A DNA stretch of 64,000 nt. Origin: JANRIZ01 sp033764445. Its GTDB lineage: Bacteria > Verrucomicrobiota > Verrucomicrobiia > JAWXBN01. The stretch is taken from assembly GCA_033764445.1 (NCBI GenBank), contig JANRIZ010000160.1, positions 3,865 to 67,864 on the forward strand, given 5' to 3'. The position numbers and the translations under genes are program-made. Below the pieces are notes generated by a model, which worked only from the letters and a program-made list of their open reading frames with translations, was not told where the DNA came from and ran no database searches. Below are positions 16,335 through 25,487 of the stretch, piece by piece (positions within the stretch are counted from its first letter, which is position 1; each line of letters begins with the position of its first letter).

Positions 16335-16916
16335 ATGCAGAAGGACCATGCGTTTGTCATCAATGTGACCGGACGGCACGTCAGTGTCACCCCGGCGCTC
16401 AAGGAATACGCGCGCAAAAAAATCGAGCATCTTTCGCCCGACTATCCCCGCATCATCAGTGCCCATGTGGTTCTCTCCGTTGAAAAGCACCGTCAGCGTG
16501 CGGAAATCACCCTGTACTGCAACAACCACATTGTCATCGAGGCCCACAACACCAGTGACGACCTGTACGCGTCCATTGATATCGCCATCGACAAGGTTTT
16601 GCAGCAGATGCGCAAACACAAGACCAAGCTCAAAAAACATCATCGTCCGCGCAAGTTTCTCCCCACCGAAATCGAGGTGCCCGTGTATGCCGCCGATCAT
16701 CTGGAGGATGAGGCCAGCGAGGAAATCAAGGCCCGGCAGGTGCATGCGGAAAAGATGGTCATCCGTCCGATGTTCCTTGATGAGGCCATCCTGGAGCTGT
16801 CGATCAACCAGGAGCGGAGTTTCCTTGTCTTTTTCAACACGGAAACCGAGATCATCAACATCATGTACCGCCGTGCCGATGGGGACTATTCGGTCATTGT
16901 CCCGACCAAGGCCTGA
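16335..16916 (+). CDS. hpf: Ribosome hibernation promoting factor, long form
   Basis: 193 residues. The N-terminal HPF/RaiA domain (FVINVTGRHVSVTPALKEYA and on to YASIDIAIDKVLQQMRKHK) binds the 30S decoding region. The separate C-terminal domain (about residues 130-190, with IRPMFLDEAILELS) is the dimerisation part that makes 100S ribosomes in long-form HPFs. Long HPF is the type used without RMF. An AAAAGGA lies upstream of the ATG. The gene is five bases ahead of hprK and forms an operon with hprK and ptsH, tying ribosome silencing to PTS-linked control. Confidence 0.93.
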   Translation: MQKDHAFVINVTGRHVSVTPALKEYARKKIEHLSPDYPRIISAHVVLSVEKHRQRAEITLYCNNHIVIEAHNTSDDLYASIDIAIDKVLQQMRKHKTKLKKHHRPRKFLPTEIEVPVYAADHLEDEASEEIKARQVHAEKMVIRPMFLDEAILELSINQERSFLVFFNTETEIINIMYRRADGDYSVIVPTKA

Positions 16917-16921
16917 ACCGC

Positions 16922-17863
16922 ATGCCCAAAGCCCCTGAACACATCAGCGTGGAGGAGTTCCACCGGAAACACGCCCAGACCCTGCAGTTGCAGCTGGTCG
17001 GGGGGGCGTCGGGTCTGGCCCGGAAAATCCGCGAGGGCACCGTCAACCGTCCGGGTCTGGCCCTGGCGGGTTTTTTCCGGTACTTTGCCGACAAACGGAT
17101 CCAGGTCATCGGCAGCGCCGAGTCCACCTATCTGAAGTCGCTTTCCGCCCGGGAGCTGGCCATGCGCATCAAACAGCTTTTTGACCGCAAAATCCCCTGC
17201 CTGATCTTTGCGCGGAACATCCGTCCCTCCCGCGAGATTCTGAGGGTGGCCGACAAGGAGAAGGTCCCCGTGTTTGTCTCGCCGCTGGTGACGATGAACC
17301 TGATCAACAAGGCCACCATTCTGCTCGAGCAGGATTTTGCACCGCAATCCAGCGAGTTTGCCAGCATGGTCGATATCGGAGGGATCGGGGTCCTGATCCG
17401 CGGCAAAAGCGGGGTGGGCAAAAGCGAGTGCGTGCTGGCCCTCATCGAGCGCGGATACGCCCTGGTGTCCGATGATGTGACCTATATCCGGGCCGACGAG
17501 GGGCGGGAACTTTTTGGACGCTGTCCGGAAATGACCCGCAACCATATCGAGGTGCGCGGCCTGGGAATCATCAATGTCGCCGCTGTTTTCGGGGTCCGGA
17601 GCATCCAGGACGAGAAAAAAATCGATCTGGTGGTGACCCTCATCGACTGGAACGGGGTCGAAGATGTGGACAGAATCGGTCTTGACGCCGAGTACTACAC
17701 CATTTTAGGTATTAATGTGCGGCACGTGACCATTCCCGTCCGCCCCGGTCGGGACATTGCCCGGCTTGTCGAGGTGGCCGCGCTCGATTCAAAACTCAAG
17801 ACCATGGGTTTTGATGCCGCCCAGGAGTTCAACCGCAGACTCATCGAAAAAATGAAAAAATGA
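16922..17863 (+). CDS. hprK: HPr kinase/phosphorylase
   Basis: 313 residues. It phosphorylates HPr on its regulatory serine with ATP or pyrophosphate and removes the phosphate with inorganic phosphate. The P-loop is RGKSGVGKSE near residue 160, and the family signature EVRGLGIINVAAVFG follows near residue 210. The N-terminal domain (residues 1-130) has the usual MurF-like layout. The target serine is present in the adjacent HPr. The gene sits five bases after hpf and four before ptsH. Confidence 0.96.
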   Translation: MPKAPEHISVEEFHRKHAQTLQLQLVGGASGLARKIREGTVNRPGLALAGFFRYFADKRIQVIGSAESTYLKSLSARELAMRIKQLFDRKIPCLIFARNIRPSREILRVADKEKVPVFVSPLVTMNLINKATILLEQDFAPQSSEFASMVDIGGIGVLIRGKSGVGKSECVLALIERGYALVSDDVTYIRADEGRELFGRCPEMTRNHIEVRGLGIINVAAVFGVRSIQDEKKIDLVVTLIDWNGVEDVDRIGLDAEYYTILGINVRHVTIPVRPGRDIARLVEVAALDSKLKTMGFDAAQEFNRRLIEKMKK

Positions 17864-17867
17864 TTTT

Positions 17868-18173
17868 ATGGGACAAGCCGCCAAAAAGGATGACAAGGAA
17901 ATGAATGAACTGACCCGGGAAATGACGATTTTGAATCGCATGGGTCTTCATGCCCGTCCCGCGGCCATGTTTGTCAAGATTTCCAACGCCCACAAGGCGG
18001 AGGTCTGGGTGGAAAAGGATGGGGAACAGGTCAATGGCAAAAGCATCATGGGTCTGATGATGCTCGCCGCCGGTGCCGGCTCGAAACTGCGTGTGACGGC
18101 ACGCGGGACGGATGCCCCCGAGGTGTTGAAGGACCTGGAGGCGCTTCTGGCCCGCAAATTCGGTGAGGAATAG
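17868..18173 (+). CDS. ptsH: Phosphocarrier protein HPr
   Basis: 101 residues from the first ATG. The active-site histidine is in NRMGLHARPAAMF (His28) and the HprK target serine in GKSIMGLMMLA (Ser59). Both HPr phosphorylation sites are thus present. An alternative ATG at 17901 gives a 90-residue protein of the usual length, with the sequence AAAAGGA about 10 nt before it; that may be the true start. It directly follows hprK. A terminator-like hairpin follows, so ptsI may have its own promoter. Confidence 0.95.
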   Translation: MGQAAKKDDKEMNELTREMTILNRMGLHARPAAMFVKISNAHKAEVWVEKDGEQVNGKSIMGLMMLAAGAGSKLRVTARGTDAPEVLKDLEALLARKFGEE

Positions 18174-18181
18174 CGTCGATG

Positions 18182-18205
18182 GGCCCTGTCTCCGGGGCTT
18201 TTTTT
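18182..18205 (+). terminator. Candidate intrinsic terminator after ptsH
   Basis: GCCCT (18183-18187) pairs with GGGGC (18194-18198) around a 6-nt loop and is followed by seven T (18199-18205). The stem is short, so read-through into ptsI is plausible. Confidence 0.5.
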
Positions 18206-18316
18206 GACCGGCACACCGTGCTTTTGACTCTCCCGCGTGAAAAATCGCCATTTTTTTCATATCACGTACATTTTTTGTTTCTTCTTCCATAAAATTGAGT
18301 TAGAAGTCCTTGCTGG

Positions 18317-20089
18317 ATGAAAGAAGAGAACCAGCCCCCCATCACCGAGTTGCGATTTGAGGGGATTGGTGTGTCTCCGGGGATTGTTCATGGAAAGGTT
18401 CTGCTCATGGGGACCACCCCCGAGAAGGTCCGGAAACGCAGCATTCGCGAGGAACATGTCCAGGATCAGATTCAGAAACTCGAACAGGCGCTGATCCTGA
18501 CCCGTCAGCAGATTCAGGACATTCAAAAGCGCATCGCCGATGAGATCGGGGAGAAGGATGCGAGCATTTTTGACGCCCATCTCCTTGTTGTCGAGGACAG
18601 TGCCCTGATCGACCAGGCGGTCAAGGAGGTCCAGACAAGCCTGGTTTCCATCGAGTACGCCTACAGCCGCGTGGCCAAAAAGTACATCACCTCCCTCAGC
18701 CGCATCGAGGATGAATACCTGCGCGAACGTGCCGCCGATGTCGAGGATGTGACCCGCCGCGTGATCCGCAATCTTCTGGGCATCGAACATCGGACGCTCG
18801 ACACGCTGGAGGAGCCCCGCATCATTGTTTCCTACGATCTTTCCCCGTCGGACACGGCGACGACCGACCGCAAAAAGGTGATCGGGTTTGCGACGGATAT
18901 CGGCAGCAAAACCTCGCACACCGCCATCATGGCCCGTTCGTTGAATATCCCGGCCATTGTCGGTCTGCGGGACATTTCCACCCGGCTGGAAACCGATCAG
19001 GAGGTTCTGCTGGATGGTTACAAGGGGATGATCATCGTCAATCCCACCCAGCAGACCCTGGAGGAGTACGGCCAGATCGAGGTCAAAAAACAGGTCATCG
19101 AGGAAAAACTCGATGAGATCCGTTTCCAGGAGGCCCGGACCCCCGACGGACACAAGGTGATCCTGAGCGGAAACATCGAGCTTATCGATGACGTGCCCCT
19201 GGTCATTGAGAACGGGGCGGAGGGCATCGGCCTGTACCGCACGGAGTTTCTGTTCATCAACCGCGACGACCTGCCCAACGAGGAGGAGCAATACGAGGCG
19301 TATCGCAAGGTGGCCGCCGCCATCAAACCCCACTCCGTGATCATCCGCACTCTGGACATCGGCGGGGACAAGTTCCTTTCCCACCTGCAGATTCCCCAGG
19401 AGATGAATCCCTTTCTCGGTTGGCGTGCCATCCGTTTCTGTCTGGCCCGTCCGGAAATTTTCAAGGCCCAGTTGCGGGCCATTTTGCGGGCCTCGGTGGA
19501 GGGCAATGTCAAGATCATGTACCCGATGATTTCCGGGGTGCAGGAGGTTCAGCAGGCCAACCACATGCTCGAGGAGGCCAGGCAGGAATTGCGCAACGAG
19601 GGCAAACCCTTTGATCAGCACATGTCCGTGGGGGTCATGATCGAGGTGCCCTCCGCGGCGATGACCTCCGAGCGCATTGCCGACGAGGTGGATTTTTTCA
19701 GCCTGGGCACCAATGACCTCATCCAGTACTCGATTGCCGTGGACCGGGTCAATGAAAAGATCGCCTACCTGTACGAGCCCACCCACCCGGCGATTCTGCG
19801 GCTGATCAAGATGGTCGTCGAAAACGGCCACAAAAAGGGGAAATGGGTCGGTCTGTGCGGGGAGATGGCCGGGGATGTGATGCTCACGCCGTTGCTCATC
19901 GGTCTGGGTTTGGACGAGTTGAGCACCGGGTCGGTGGTGGTCCCCCGGATCAAGCAGGCCATCTGCTCGGTGCATTTTTCGGAAATGCAGCATTTTGCCC
20001 ATGAGGCCCTGCACTGCGATTCCGCCGCCGAAATCATGCGCCGCTGCGAGGAGATGGCCCGCCGCCTGTACCCCGATCTGGTGTCCTAA
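18317..20089 (+). CDS. ptsI: Phosphoenolpyruvate-protein phosphotransferase (enzyme I)
   Basis: 590 residues, full length. It takes phosphate from PEP onto its own histidine and passes it to HPr. The N-terminal HPr-binding and swivelling domain carries the active histidine in GSKTSHTAIMARS (His201). The C-terminal PEP-binding barrel has GLYRTEFLFINRDDLPNE, the metal/PEP site IRTLDIGGDK, and FSLGTNDLIQYS with the catalytic Cys in GLCGEMAGD. It follows ptsH by 143 bp. No EIIB or EIIC gene is in the window; the only EIIA is PtsN-like at 61246-61707. Confidence 0.97.
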   Translation: MKEENQPPITELRFEGIGVSPGIVHGKVLLMGTTPEKVRKRSIREEHVQDQIQKLEQALILTRQQIQDIQKRIADEIGEKDASIFDAHLLVVEDSALIDQAVKEVQTSLVSIEYAYSRVAKKYITSLSRIEDEYLRERAADVEDVTRRVIRNLLGIEHRTLDTLEEPRIIVSYDLSPSDTATTDRKKVIGFATDIGSKTSHTAIMARSLNIPAIVGLRDISTRLETDQEVLLDGYKGMIIVNPTQQTLEEYGQIEVKKQVIEEKLDEIRFQEARTPDGHKVILSGNIELIDDVPLVIENGAEGIGLYRTEFLFINRDDLPNEEEQYEAYRKVAAAIKPHSVIIRTLDIGGDKFLSHLQIPQEMNPFLGWRAIRFCLARPEIFKAQLRAILRASVEGNVKIMYPMISGVQEVQQANHMLEEARQELRNEGKPFDQHMSVGVMIEVPSAAMTSERIADEVDFFSLGTNDLIQYSIAVDRVNEKIAYLYEPTHPAILRLIKMVVENGHKKGKWVGLCGEMAGDVMLTPLLIGLGLDELSTGSVVVPRIKQAICSVHFSEMQHFAHEALHCDSAAEIMRRCEEMARRLYPDLVS

Positions 20090-20103
20090 CCCTTCCCACC
20101 CGC

Positions 20104-21399
20104 ATGGCAAAACCGCTCTCCGAAGGTTTGGAAGTCCCGCAAAACGGGCCGAAAAAAAAGTCCTGGGCCTATGTTCCCACCCTCTACTTCTGTGAGGGCC
20201 TGCCCTACGAGATCGTCAACAATCTCTCCACGATCATTTACAAGAACCAGGGTGTCTCCAATGCCCTGATCGGCCAGTATACCAGTCTGCTGTCCCTCCC
20301 GTGGACGATCAAACCCCTCTGGAGCCCCCTGGTGGACCTGTTTCTGACCAAACGGAAATGGATCCTCATCACGGAAATCCTCCTGGCGGTGCTCATCGGC
20401 GGGGTGGCGCTGACCCTGCAGATGCCGCAGTTTTTCGCCCTCTCCCTGCTGCTGTTTTTTATGACCGCCTTTGTTTCCGCCACCCATGACATCGCCGTGG
20501 ATGGCTATTACATGCTGACCCTTTCCTCCCGGGGACAGGCCTTCTACACCGGGATACGCTCCACCTTCTACAAGGTGGCCAAGATCGCCGCCTCCGGGGG
20601 GATGGTGGTGTGGGCGGGACATCTGATCAAAACCGGGACCGGCATCACCCAGAGCTGGATGATCGTGTTGGGAGCCGCCGCCGCCGCCTATTTTCTCCTG
20701 GGCCTTTTTCATCTGTTTTACCTGCCGCACCCCGAGGGCAACACCCGCGGGGAGCGGAGGGCCGAGCCCCTGAAATGGACCGATTTCCTGGAGCCTTTCC
20801 GCACCTATTTTGCCCATGAAAAAATCATCCCCATTCTCGCCTTCATCCTCCTGTACCGGCTCGGCGAGGGGATGCTGACCCGGATGATCAATCCCTTTTT
20901 GCTCGATCCCGTCGCTCAGGGGGGGCTTGGACTCGATACGGAGATGGTGGGCATGGTCTATGGGACCATTGGCATCAGCGGACTTTTTGTCGGGGGCATT
21001 CTCGGGGGGATGGTCATTTCCCGTTTCGGATTGCGCCGGTGTCTCTGGCCGATGGCCTTTGCGATTCATCTGCCCAATCTCGCCTTTGTGTACATGAGCA
21101 CCCATGTGCCCAACGTGACCCTGGTCAGTCTGCTCGTCGCCACCGAACAGCTGGGGTACGGGTTTGGTTACACGGCCTTCACGGTTTTTCTGATGTCCAT
21201 CACGGGTGAGAGGTTCAAAACGGCGCATTTTGCGATTTCAACCGGTCTGATGGCCCTGGGGATGATGGTGCCGGGCATTCTCAGCGGCTATCTGCAGCAG
21301 GCCCTGGGTTACCACATGTTTTTCATCGTGGTGTGTCTGGCGACTGTGCCGAGTTTTTTCACCCTGTTTTTCATCCCGCTGCCTGATGAGAAAAATTGA
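20104..21399 (+). CDS. AmpG-like MFS transporter
   Basis: 431 residues with about 12 membrane segments. The opening YVPTLYFCEGLPYEIVNNLS and the segment LPWTIKPLWSPLVDLF followed by ATHDIAVDGYYM (the D-x-x-x-D-G motif) are the pattern of the AmpG/PAT family. In Gram-negatives AmpG brings anhydro-muropeptides into the cytoplasm for wall recycling. Related PAT proteins carry acetyl-CoA or siderophores, so the substrate is provisional. It starts 14 bp after ptsI and is probably cotranscribed with it. It converges on acpS. Confidence 0.78.
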   Translation: MAKPLSEGLEVPQNGPKKKSWAYVPTLYFCEGLPYEIVNNLSTIIYKNQGVSNALIGQYTSLLSLPWTIKPLWSPLVDLFLTKRKWILITEILLAVLIGGVALTLQMPQFFALSLLLFFMTAFVSATHDIAVDGYYMLTLSSRGQAFYTGIRSTFYKVAKIAASGGMVVWAGHLIKTGTGITQSWMIVLGAAAAAYFLLGLFHLFYLPHPEGNTRGERRAEPLKWTDFLEPFRTYFAHEKIIPILAFILLYRLGEGMLTRMINPFLLDPVAQGGLGLDTEMVGMVYGTIGISGLFVGGILGGMVISRFGLRRCLWPMAFAIHLPNLAFVYMSTHVPNVTLVSLLVATEQLGYGFGYTAFTVFLMSITGERFKTAHFAISTGLMALGMMVPGILSGYLQQALGYHMFFIVVCLATVPSFFTLFFIPLPDEKN

Positions 21400-21410
21400 G
21401 GATACGGCCC

Positions 21411-21794
21411 TCATTCCCCGATGAGAATCGCATGGGCGGCGGCATAGTCCCGGGAATGGGTCAGGCTGATCAGGCATTCCTGGACGCCCCGCTGACGCAC
21501 CAATTCAAGTGCCTTTCCGGAAAAGACCACCGTGGGCTGACCGTTTTCCTGGCGCCGGATGCTCATGTCCCGCCACCCCAGCTGGGCGCCGATGCCCGTG
21601 CCAAAGGCCTTGGCGACAGCCTCCTTGGCCGCAAAACGCGCCGCAAGATGGGGCGTGGCCGAGGCATGGCCGAGGCAGTAGTCCAGTTCCTCCGGAGTGA
21701 AGATGCGGCGGAGAAAGGCGTCACCGGATTTTTCGACCGAATCCGCGATCCGGACCGTTTCCACGATGTCGATGCCGGTGCCGAGGATTTTCAT
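21411..21794 (-). CDS. acpS: Holo-[acyl-carrier-protein] synthase
   Basis: 127 residues. It transfers 4'-phosphopantetheine from CoA to apo-ACP. The N-terminus MKILGTGIDIVETVRIA holds the magnesium-binding Asp; RIFTPEELDYC and the second signature AARFAAKEAVAKAFGTGIG give the catalytic Glu and Lys. The chain closes with ISLTHSRDYAAAHAI. The start at 21794 is fixed by MKILGTGID. It lies four bases downstream of the NahK-like kinase, forming a two-gene unit. Confidence 0.95.
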   Translation of the reverse strand: MKILGTGIDIVETVRIADSVEKSGDAFLRRIFTPEELDYCLGHASATPHLAARFAAKEAVAKAFGTGIGAQLGWRDMSIRRQENGQPTVVFSGKALELVRQRGVQECLISLTHSRDYAAAHAILIGE

Positions 21795-21798
21795 GGGA

Positions 21799-22932
21799 TC
21801 AGGACACCGGTGGGACCGCGGCGGCGGCGCATTCCGCCACAATCTTTTCCATCGGTCCCTGGACACGTTCCATCGACCGGCAGAGCGCAAACTGGGCCCG
21901 GGCCCGGTCCAGATTGTGGCTGGGACGGTGGGTTTTGAAATACACATCCCCCTGCAGGTAATCCGTCAGAAACCGGAGCCCGATCTGGAATGTGATCAGC
22001 CGTCCGGAAAAGGCGAGCAGTTCCCGTTCGCCCGCGGTCAGGAACGTGTGTGCCTCACAAAGGTATCCCTCGACAAGTCCGCGGAACATCTCCAGATCAA
22101 TGACCACCTTTCCGAGGTCGGTTTCGTCCTCCGGGGCGTGGGTGGTGGTGGTGCGGATCTGGTCGCCGAAATCGTAGAGGACCGTGCCGGGCATGACCGT
22201 ATCCAGGTCCGTGACACAGATGGCCTCATCGGTTTCCTCACAGAAAAGCACGTTGTTGAACTTTGTGTCGTTGTGGGTTACCCGGACCGGCAGCTCCCCG
22301 GATTCCAGTTTGCCGATGACCAGACGGGTCATGGATTCCTGGCTGAGGGCCCATTCGATTTCAGGGGCGCAGGAGGCCCTGCGCTGATGCGTATCGTCGC
22401 GGACGACCTCCTGAAATGTTTCAAACCGCTTGGGGGTGTGGTGGAAATAGGGGATTGTCTCGTGGAGGGACTGACCCGGAAAATCCGCCAGAAATTTCTG
22501 AAACCGGGCAAAGGCGACACCCGCCTGACGGGCGTCCTCCGGGGAGGTGGCGCGGTCCAGACTGTAGGATTTTTCAATGTAGTGGAGGCAGCGCCAGTGA
22601 TTTCCCTCGGGGTCAACATGCAGGAAGGAGCCATCCCTGGCGGGAATGAGCCTCAATCCCTGGCGCTGGGCATCCGCCCCACTGGCCTTGAGGAGTTTTT
22701 CCTGGAGATGGTGGGTCACCCGCGCAAAATTATCCATCAATTCCACGGGTTTTTTAAACACCACATGGTTGATGCGCTGGAGGACCACCCGCCGCATTTT
22801 GCGCTGCTGGCGGAATTCCGCAAAGTAGGTGTCATTGATATGGCCGCTGCCACAGAGCTCGGCGCGGACGTATTCGCCCGGGATGTCAAAACGCGTGCTG
22901 ATTTCGTCGATATCGTGTGGAAGAGTGGCCAT
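21799..22932 (-). CDS. Aminoglycoside-phosphotransferase-fold kinase, N-acetylhexosamine kinase (NahK)-like
   Basis: 377 residues. The catalytic loop reads RVTHNDTKFNNVLF near residue 220, and the metal-binding motif is CVTDLDTVMPGTVLYDFGD. HNDTK-NN with DLDTVMPG is the pattern I recall for NahK and its relatives, which phosphorylate the anomeric position of GlcNAc or GalNAc. The N-lobe has FKKPVELMDNFARVTHHL. Homoserine, choline or other APH-fold kinases remain possible. It is cotranscribed with acpS, but converges with an AmpG-like gene that could supply amino sugars. Confidence 0.7.
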   Translation of the reverse strand: MATLPHDIDEISTRFDIPGEYVRAELCGSGHINDTYFAEFRQQRKMRRVVLQRINHVVFKKPVELMDNFARVTHHLQEKLLKASGADAQRQGLRLIPARDGSFLHVDPEGNHWRCLHYIEKSYSLDRATSPEDARQAGVAFARFQKFLADFPGQSLHETIPYFHHTPKRFETFQEVVRDDTHQRRASCAPEIEWALSQESMTRLVIGKLESGELPVRVTHNDTKFNNVLFCEETDEAICVTDLDTVMPGTVLYDFGDQIRTTTTHAPEDETDLGKVVIDLEMFRGLVEGYLCEAHTFLTAGERELLAFSGRLITFQIGLRFLTDYLQGDVYFKTHRPSHNLDRARAQFALCRSMERVQGPMEKIVAECAAAAVPPVS

Positions 22933-23187
22933 TGTGTGACAAAATTGAGTCGTGAAGCGTATGGGGAGGACCCGGGGCTGTCAAAGTTTATTTCCGACAG
23001 GCCGATACCAAATGAGATCGGAACCGCGCGTTTGTCCCTTCCTTTTCCCCCGACACGCCGGGGCCGGCTTTTCATCCGAAAGGTTCGGCATATGACCGAT
23101 GGCGGCTGATTTTTTGAAAGCCCACAACCCTCAGCCGGACACCTTTTCTGAGTGGTCATGGTCGGAAAAACGGATAGAGTCGCACCC

Positions 23188-24855
23188 ATGTTCACAATTC
23201 AGCAGCTGGGGGTCTCGGTCCGGGACTCCTACGGCTCCTGCAGAAAACACCTGCTTCGGGAAATTTCCTTCCGTCTGCCCGCCGGGCATTTTGCGGCGAT
23301 CGTGGGTCCGAGCGGCTGCGGCAAAAGCACCCTGGTCAAGGCCCTGCTCGGCCTCCACCGTCCGGATGAAGGCCGTGTTTTTGTGGAGGGCCTTGATTTG
23401 CAGGCCCACCTCCCGTATCTGCTGCCCGAGATCGGTTATGTGCCGCAGTTTTCCATCGCCCATGAGGAGCTGACCGTTGTCGAGGCGCTCGATTTTGCCG
23501 CCCGTCTGAGACTGCCGGGGAATTGGTCCGCCCGGCACCGGTCCGAGCGTCTGGTGGAGGTGCTGGAGGAGGTGGAGATGCGGCAGACCCTGCACACACG
23601 GGTCGGATTTCTTTCCGGTGGCCAGAAACGTCGACTGTCCCTGGCGATGGAACTGCTCAGGAATCCGCCCATCCTGATCATGGACGAGGTGACCTCCGGT
23701 CTGGATGCCCATTCCGAAAAAAAATTCATGGAACTCTTTGCGCGTCTGGCACACCAATACGGGAAAACCGTCATTTGTGTGACCCATAATGTGGAGCATC
23801 TGTCCCTCTGCGACTCCATCCTGGTGCTCCGGGAGGGACGCCTGGCATTTCATGGTGATTTGCCCGCATTGCGGGAGCGGTTTGGGGTTGAGAGCGCCTT
23901 TGGCCTGTATGCGCGTCTGGAGGAGATGAACGAGGCCGAGCTGGAAACCCCCGGGATTCCGGAGGTGACAGAGGGTCGTTCCATGGAATTTGCGCCGCTG
24001 CCATCACCCGTCTCCCAGTGGTGGACCCTTTTGAGCCGCCAGATGCTGCTGTTTTTCCGCAATCCCACCCAGGTGATTCTGCAGGCGGTCCTGATCCTGG
24101 GGTTCCCGTTTCTGGTGGTGGTTTTTGCGTATGACGGATTGCCACAGGTCACCAGCATGAGCCTGACCCTGAGCCGGGACATATTCCAGGACATGCAGGA
24201 GCAGATCCAGTATGCACGCAGTTCCATCCGCATCGCCACCCTGGCCTCCGGACTGGTGATGTTCCAGGTGATTTTGCTGACCCTGATGGGTTCCAACAAC
24301 GGGGCGCGGGAGATTGTCAAGGAGCGGCCGATCTATGAAAAGGAGCGGCTGGCGGGGGTTTCGCCACTGGCCTATCTGTGCAGCAAGACCGTGTTCGTCT
24401 GTCTTTTGAGCCTGATCCAGGCCGGGGTGATGCTGGCCCTGGTCAGGTACTACTGCCGGTTCCCCGGGGACTGGATGGTGCAGTACTGTCTTCTGGCCCT
24501 TGCCACTGCGGCCATGAGCATGACGTGCCTGATGTTTTCGGCCTTTTTCCGTTCGACCGAACAATCCTCCCTGGTCTCGATCTATCTGGTCGGTCTGCAA
24601 CTGCCGCTTTCGGGAGCCGTGCTGGCGCTGCCTGCGTGGCTGCTGATTTTCACACAGCCGCTCATTGACGCCTACTGGGCCTGGAGCGGATTTATCCGGA
24701 CCTTCACACAGGACCGGGTGTATGATGTGATCGCCGCCAATACCAAGACCAGTCTGGCCTCACCCGAAACGGCCCTGCTGGTGCTGGGCCTGCACTTTGT
24801 TTTTTGCTTTATCGCAGCCTATGTGTGCGTTAAAAAGGTCCAATCCCCGTCATGA
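23188..24855 (+). CDS. ABCG-type ABC transporter, ATPase fused to ABC-2 permease
   Basis: 555 residues. Residues 1-230 are an ATPase with Walker A GPSGCGKST, signature LSGGQKRR, Walker B ILIMDEVTSGLD and the switch His in VTHN. Residues 280-555 are an ABC-2 permease with six membrane segments and the EKERLAGVSPLAYL coupling-helix segment. ATPase-before-permease order on one chain is the half-transporter plan of the ABCG family, used for export of lipids or hydrophobic substrates and working as a dimer. The start at MFTIQQL was chosen; an ATG at 23158 is in frame. It overlaps the next gene by ATGA. Confidence 0.87.
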   Translation: MFTIQQLGVSVRDSYGSCRKHLLREISFRLPAGHFAAIVGPSGCGKSTLVKALLGLHRPDEGRVFVEGLDLQAHLPYLLPEIGYVPQFSIAHEELTVVEALDFAARLRLPGNWSARHRSERLVEVLEEVEMRQTLHTRVGFLSGGQKRRLSLAMELLRNPPILIMDEVTSGLDAHSEKKFMELFARLAHQYGKTVICVTHNVEHLSLCDSILVLREGRLAFHGDLPALRERFGVESAFGLYARLEEMNEAELETPGIPEVTEGRSMEFAPLPSPVSQWWTLLSRQMLLFFRNPTQVILQAVLILGFPFLVVVFAYDGLPQVTSMSLTLSRDIFQDMQEQIQYARSSIRIATLASGLVMFQVILLTLMGSNNGAREIVKERPIYEKERLAGVSPLAYLCSKTVFVCLLSLIQAGVMLALVRYYCRFPGDWMVQYCLLALATAAMSMTCLMFSAFFRSTEQSSLVSIYLVGLQLPLSGAVLALPAWLLIFTQPLIDAYWAWSGFIRTFTQDRVYDVIAANTKTSLASPETALLVLGLHFVFCFIAAYVCVKKVQSPS

Positions 24856-25487
24856 AGTACAAAGTCAAATTTTCCGAGGTCCAAAAAACAGGTGAAACCG
24901 CTGGGGACAAGGCAGCCACTTCGGAAACCCAGAAAATCGATCCGCACGATCCGGCGGACCTGCCAAAGGACGGGACCATGACACCTTCGGACCTCCCCAA
25001 AAAACATCGGATGGAGCCGGACGTCTCCCCCGCCGCTGCCCCCCCGCCGTCGCCCGGTGTCAGGGACCGGCTGAGCCTCGAGGACATCCGTTCCTCGCGC
25101 TCCCGCGGTCAGGGGGTACTGATAGCATTGCTTCTGATTGTTGTCGTGGGGTTGGGCGGACTGGTGCTCTATCTGTTCCAGGACCGCGGTCAGGCGGGTG
25201 TCGCCAAGCGGGCGGAAAATTTTCCCATCGATGCCTACTTTCAGAATCCCTCCAGTCTGACCGGGAACCATTATTCGGCCACACTCAGGGTGGAGGCCCA
25301 GCTCGGATACAACAAGGCGATCGGGCGTCTGATGGGCTTCAAGGATGATGATACCCGGAAGGTCATCCCGGTGCTGGTGCCACAGACTCTCGGCAATTTC
25401 ACCTTTGAAAAAGGTCAGAGGTACCGGATCAATTTCAGAATCAATGAAAGTGGGGTGCTGTATGCGGAAGCCATGTCGAAGGAATGA
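24852..25487 (+). CDS. Hypothetical single-pass membrane protein of the ABCG operon
   Basis: 211 residues of unrecognised function. A hydrophilic, Asp/Pro/Lys-rich N-terminal 85 residues is followed by one membrane helix (GVLIALLLIVVVGLGGLVLY, about 89-108) and a C-terminal extracytoplasmic domain of about 100 residues that looks beta-rich. It starts inside the stop of the ABCG-type transporter (ATGA) and its end overlaps the next gene by 26 bases. The topology would suit a link between the transporter and the secreted protein encoded next; that role is only an inference. Confidence 0.65.
   Translation: MKYKVKFSEVQKTGETAGDKAATSETQKIDPHDPADLPKDGTMTPSDLPKKHRMEPDVSPAAAPPPSPGVRDRLSLEDIRSSRSRGQGVLIALLLIVVVGLGGLVLYLFQDRGQAGVAKRAENFPIDAYFQNPSSLTGNHYSATLRVEAQLGYNKAIGRLMGFKDDDTRKVIPVLVPQTLGNFTFEKGQRYRINFRINESGVLYAEAMSKE

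Noticed and set aside
18257..20110. 617-codon open frame antisense to ptsI
   Set aside because: It mirrors ptsI almost base for base, the translation is His/Gly/Asp-rich with no known motif, and ptsI has all catalytic residues.
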